A stretch of 64,000 nt of DNA from Gracilariopsis chorda (taxonomy: Eukaryota; Rhodophyta; Florideophyceae; Gracilariales; Gracilariaceae): assembly GCA_003194525.1 (NCBI GenBank), contig NBIV01000020.1, forward strand, positions 310,001 to 374,000. Direction: 5' to 3'. Position 1 is the first letter of the stretch; every line of letters starts with the position of its first letter. The notes under the pieces were generated by a model that saw nothing but the letters and a program-made list of their open reading frames with translations, did not search any database and was not told the DNA's origin. The position numbers were made by a program, and so were the translations under genes. This document shows positions 63,351 through 64,000 of this stretch, piece by piece.

Positions 63351-64000
63351 TGTAGTGTGTATATGAACTAAGCCCCACAATAGTGGGTATGGACACGTGG
63401 GACACGGTTTTGGGCCAATTGGCGGTTGGCCACAGTAGTGGATGTTGCCACGAAATGTGGAGTATTTTAGTTAATATTATTTATTATATTCACACCCATT
63501 TCTGGGAAGCTAGTACTTGGTGCGACGGCGCACTGCCGTCGCACCAGTAAACCTTCCCCAGCAAGGGACCCCAACCTGGGGAATTGGCTCTAGTTGTTAC
63601 CGCTTGCGCGCGTGCTCTTCTCCTCCTTGGAGGGAAACGCCGTAAACCACGGGACATCTAACCCCCTTGCACATCTAAAGAGGCCCATCCTTGGGAGTAT
63701 AATTGTTCCAATAACATTGGTGGGTCGCCCTGTATAGGGAGTCCTGTCCACCGGCATTGCCGTATTTGTTCGTCGCTCTCGCGACTCAGCCTCGCCCACT
63801 CTTCCTCCTTTCCCTTCACTCTCCTCCTTTCCCCCTTTCACGGTAGCACCTCCCGCTATCTGCGGCCGTCGTGTGCGCATCCGCTCAGACTTCCCCACTT
63901 GCGTGGAAACATACCTCCACTGAGGATCACACCCCGCCCACGCGGATACCGATTCTTCGCCTTCACCTCCCTGCGCAAGTCGCGACAGGTGTCCCTGGTC
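63351..64000 (+). repeat. LTR running off the right edge
   Basis: Starts TGTAGTGTG like the solo LTR at 62035 and shares its right half with the fragment at 48298-48724. Cut by the window end, so solo or full-length status is unknown. It includes a perfect 11-bp inverted repeat at 63519-63545. Confidence 0.7.
63519..63545 (+). repeat. Perfect hairpin in the LTR
   Basis: GGTGCGACGGC and its exact complement GCCGTCGCACC are separated by five bases. The same point in the LTRs of Elements 1 and 2 has shorter GGC-n-GCC hairpins. Confidence 0.75.

Overview
The window looks like a nuclear contig of a plastid-bearing eukaryote. A florideophyte-type red alga (Chondrus- or Gracilaria-like) is my best guess, but this is an inference. 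Every recognisable host gene is a single uninterrupted reading frame, genes are packed on both strands with 0.3-1 kb gaps, one gene carries the plastid MEP-pathway enzyme IspF, and the gene islands are separated by large blocks of LTR retrotransposons and decayed DNA transposons.

Left gene island (about 0.2-11.5 kb): PEX19 (-), spermidine synthase (-), an IspF-HisE fusion (+), a divergent indole-3-glycerol-phosphate-synthase-like protein (-), a PAM2/DUF1771/Smr protein (-), and a protein with two AMPK-type glycogen-binding (CBM48) domains and a possible C-terminal prenylation box (+). These are ordinary housekeeping and metabolic functions (peroxisome biogenesis, polyamines, isoprenoid and histidine synthesis, mRNA/ribosome surveillance, storage glucan). 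They show no operon-like logic.

Mobile block (about 12.2-49.1 kb): a complete but mutated pogo/Tigger-type DNA transposon with TA duplication and terminal inverted repeats; a mutated piggyBac-type transposase with a convergent small Cys/Trp-rich ORF; two near full-length Ty3/gypsy elements of one family (Element 1, 18232-30428, TSD TTATC; Element 2, 33375-45113, TSD CTCCA); between them an older pol remnant and unknown ORFs; then a degenerate third gypsy element, an LTR fragment and G-rich tandem repeats. Elements 1 and 2 share LTRs of about 950 bp beginning TG and ending CA, a PBS, gag with a CCHC knuckle, pol in the -1 frame after gag (PR-RT-RNaseH-INT), a separate downstream chromodomain ORF, a 24-25-bp array of short hairpins, and a roughly 600-codon ORF on the opposite strand between pol and the 3' LTR. 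That antisense ORF, kept in frame in both diverged copies, is the most novel-looking feature here.

Right gene island (about 51-60.8 kb): a cation-diffusion-facilitator zinc transporter (+), a DUF255/SPATA20-like protein (-), tRNA-Arg(UCU) (+), a WDR75/Nan1-type SSU-processome WD40 protein (+), and a Bub2/Cdc16-type TBC GAP (-). The right edge returns to repeats: a gag remnant, a solo LTR with TSD GGCAG, and the start of another LTR running off the window.

Start codons were chosen at the first plausible in-frame ATG. Several longer open frames begin only at TTG or GTG and were shortened. Splicing cannot be excluded from sequence alone.
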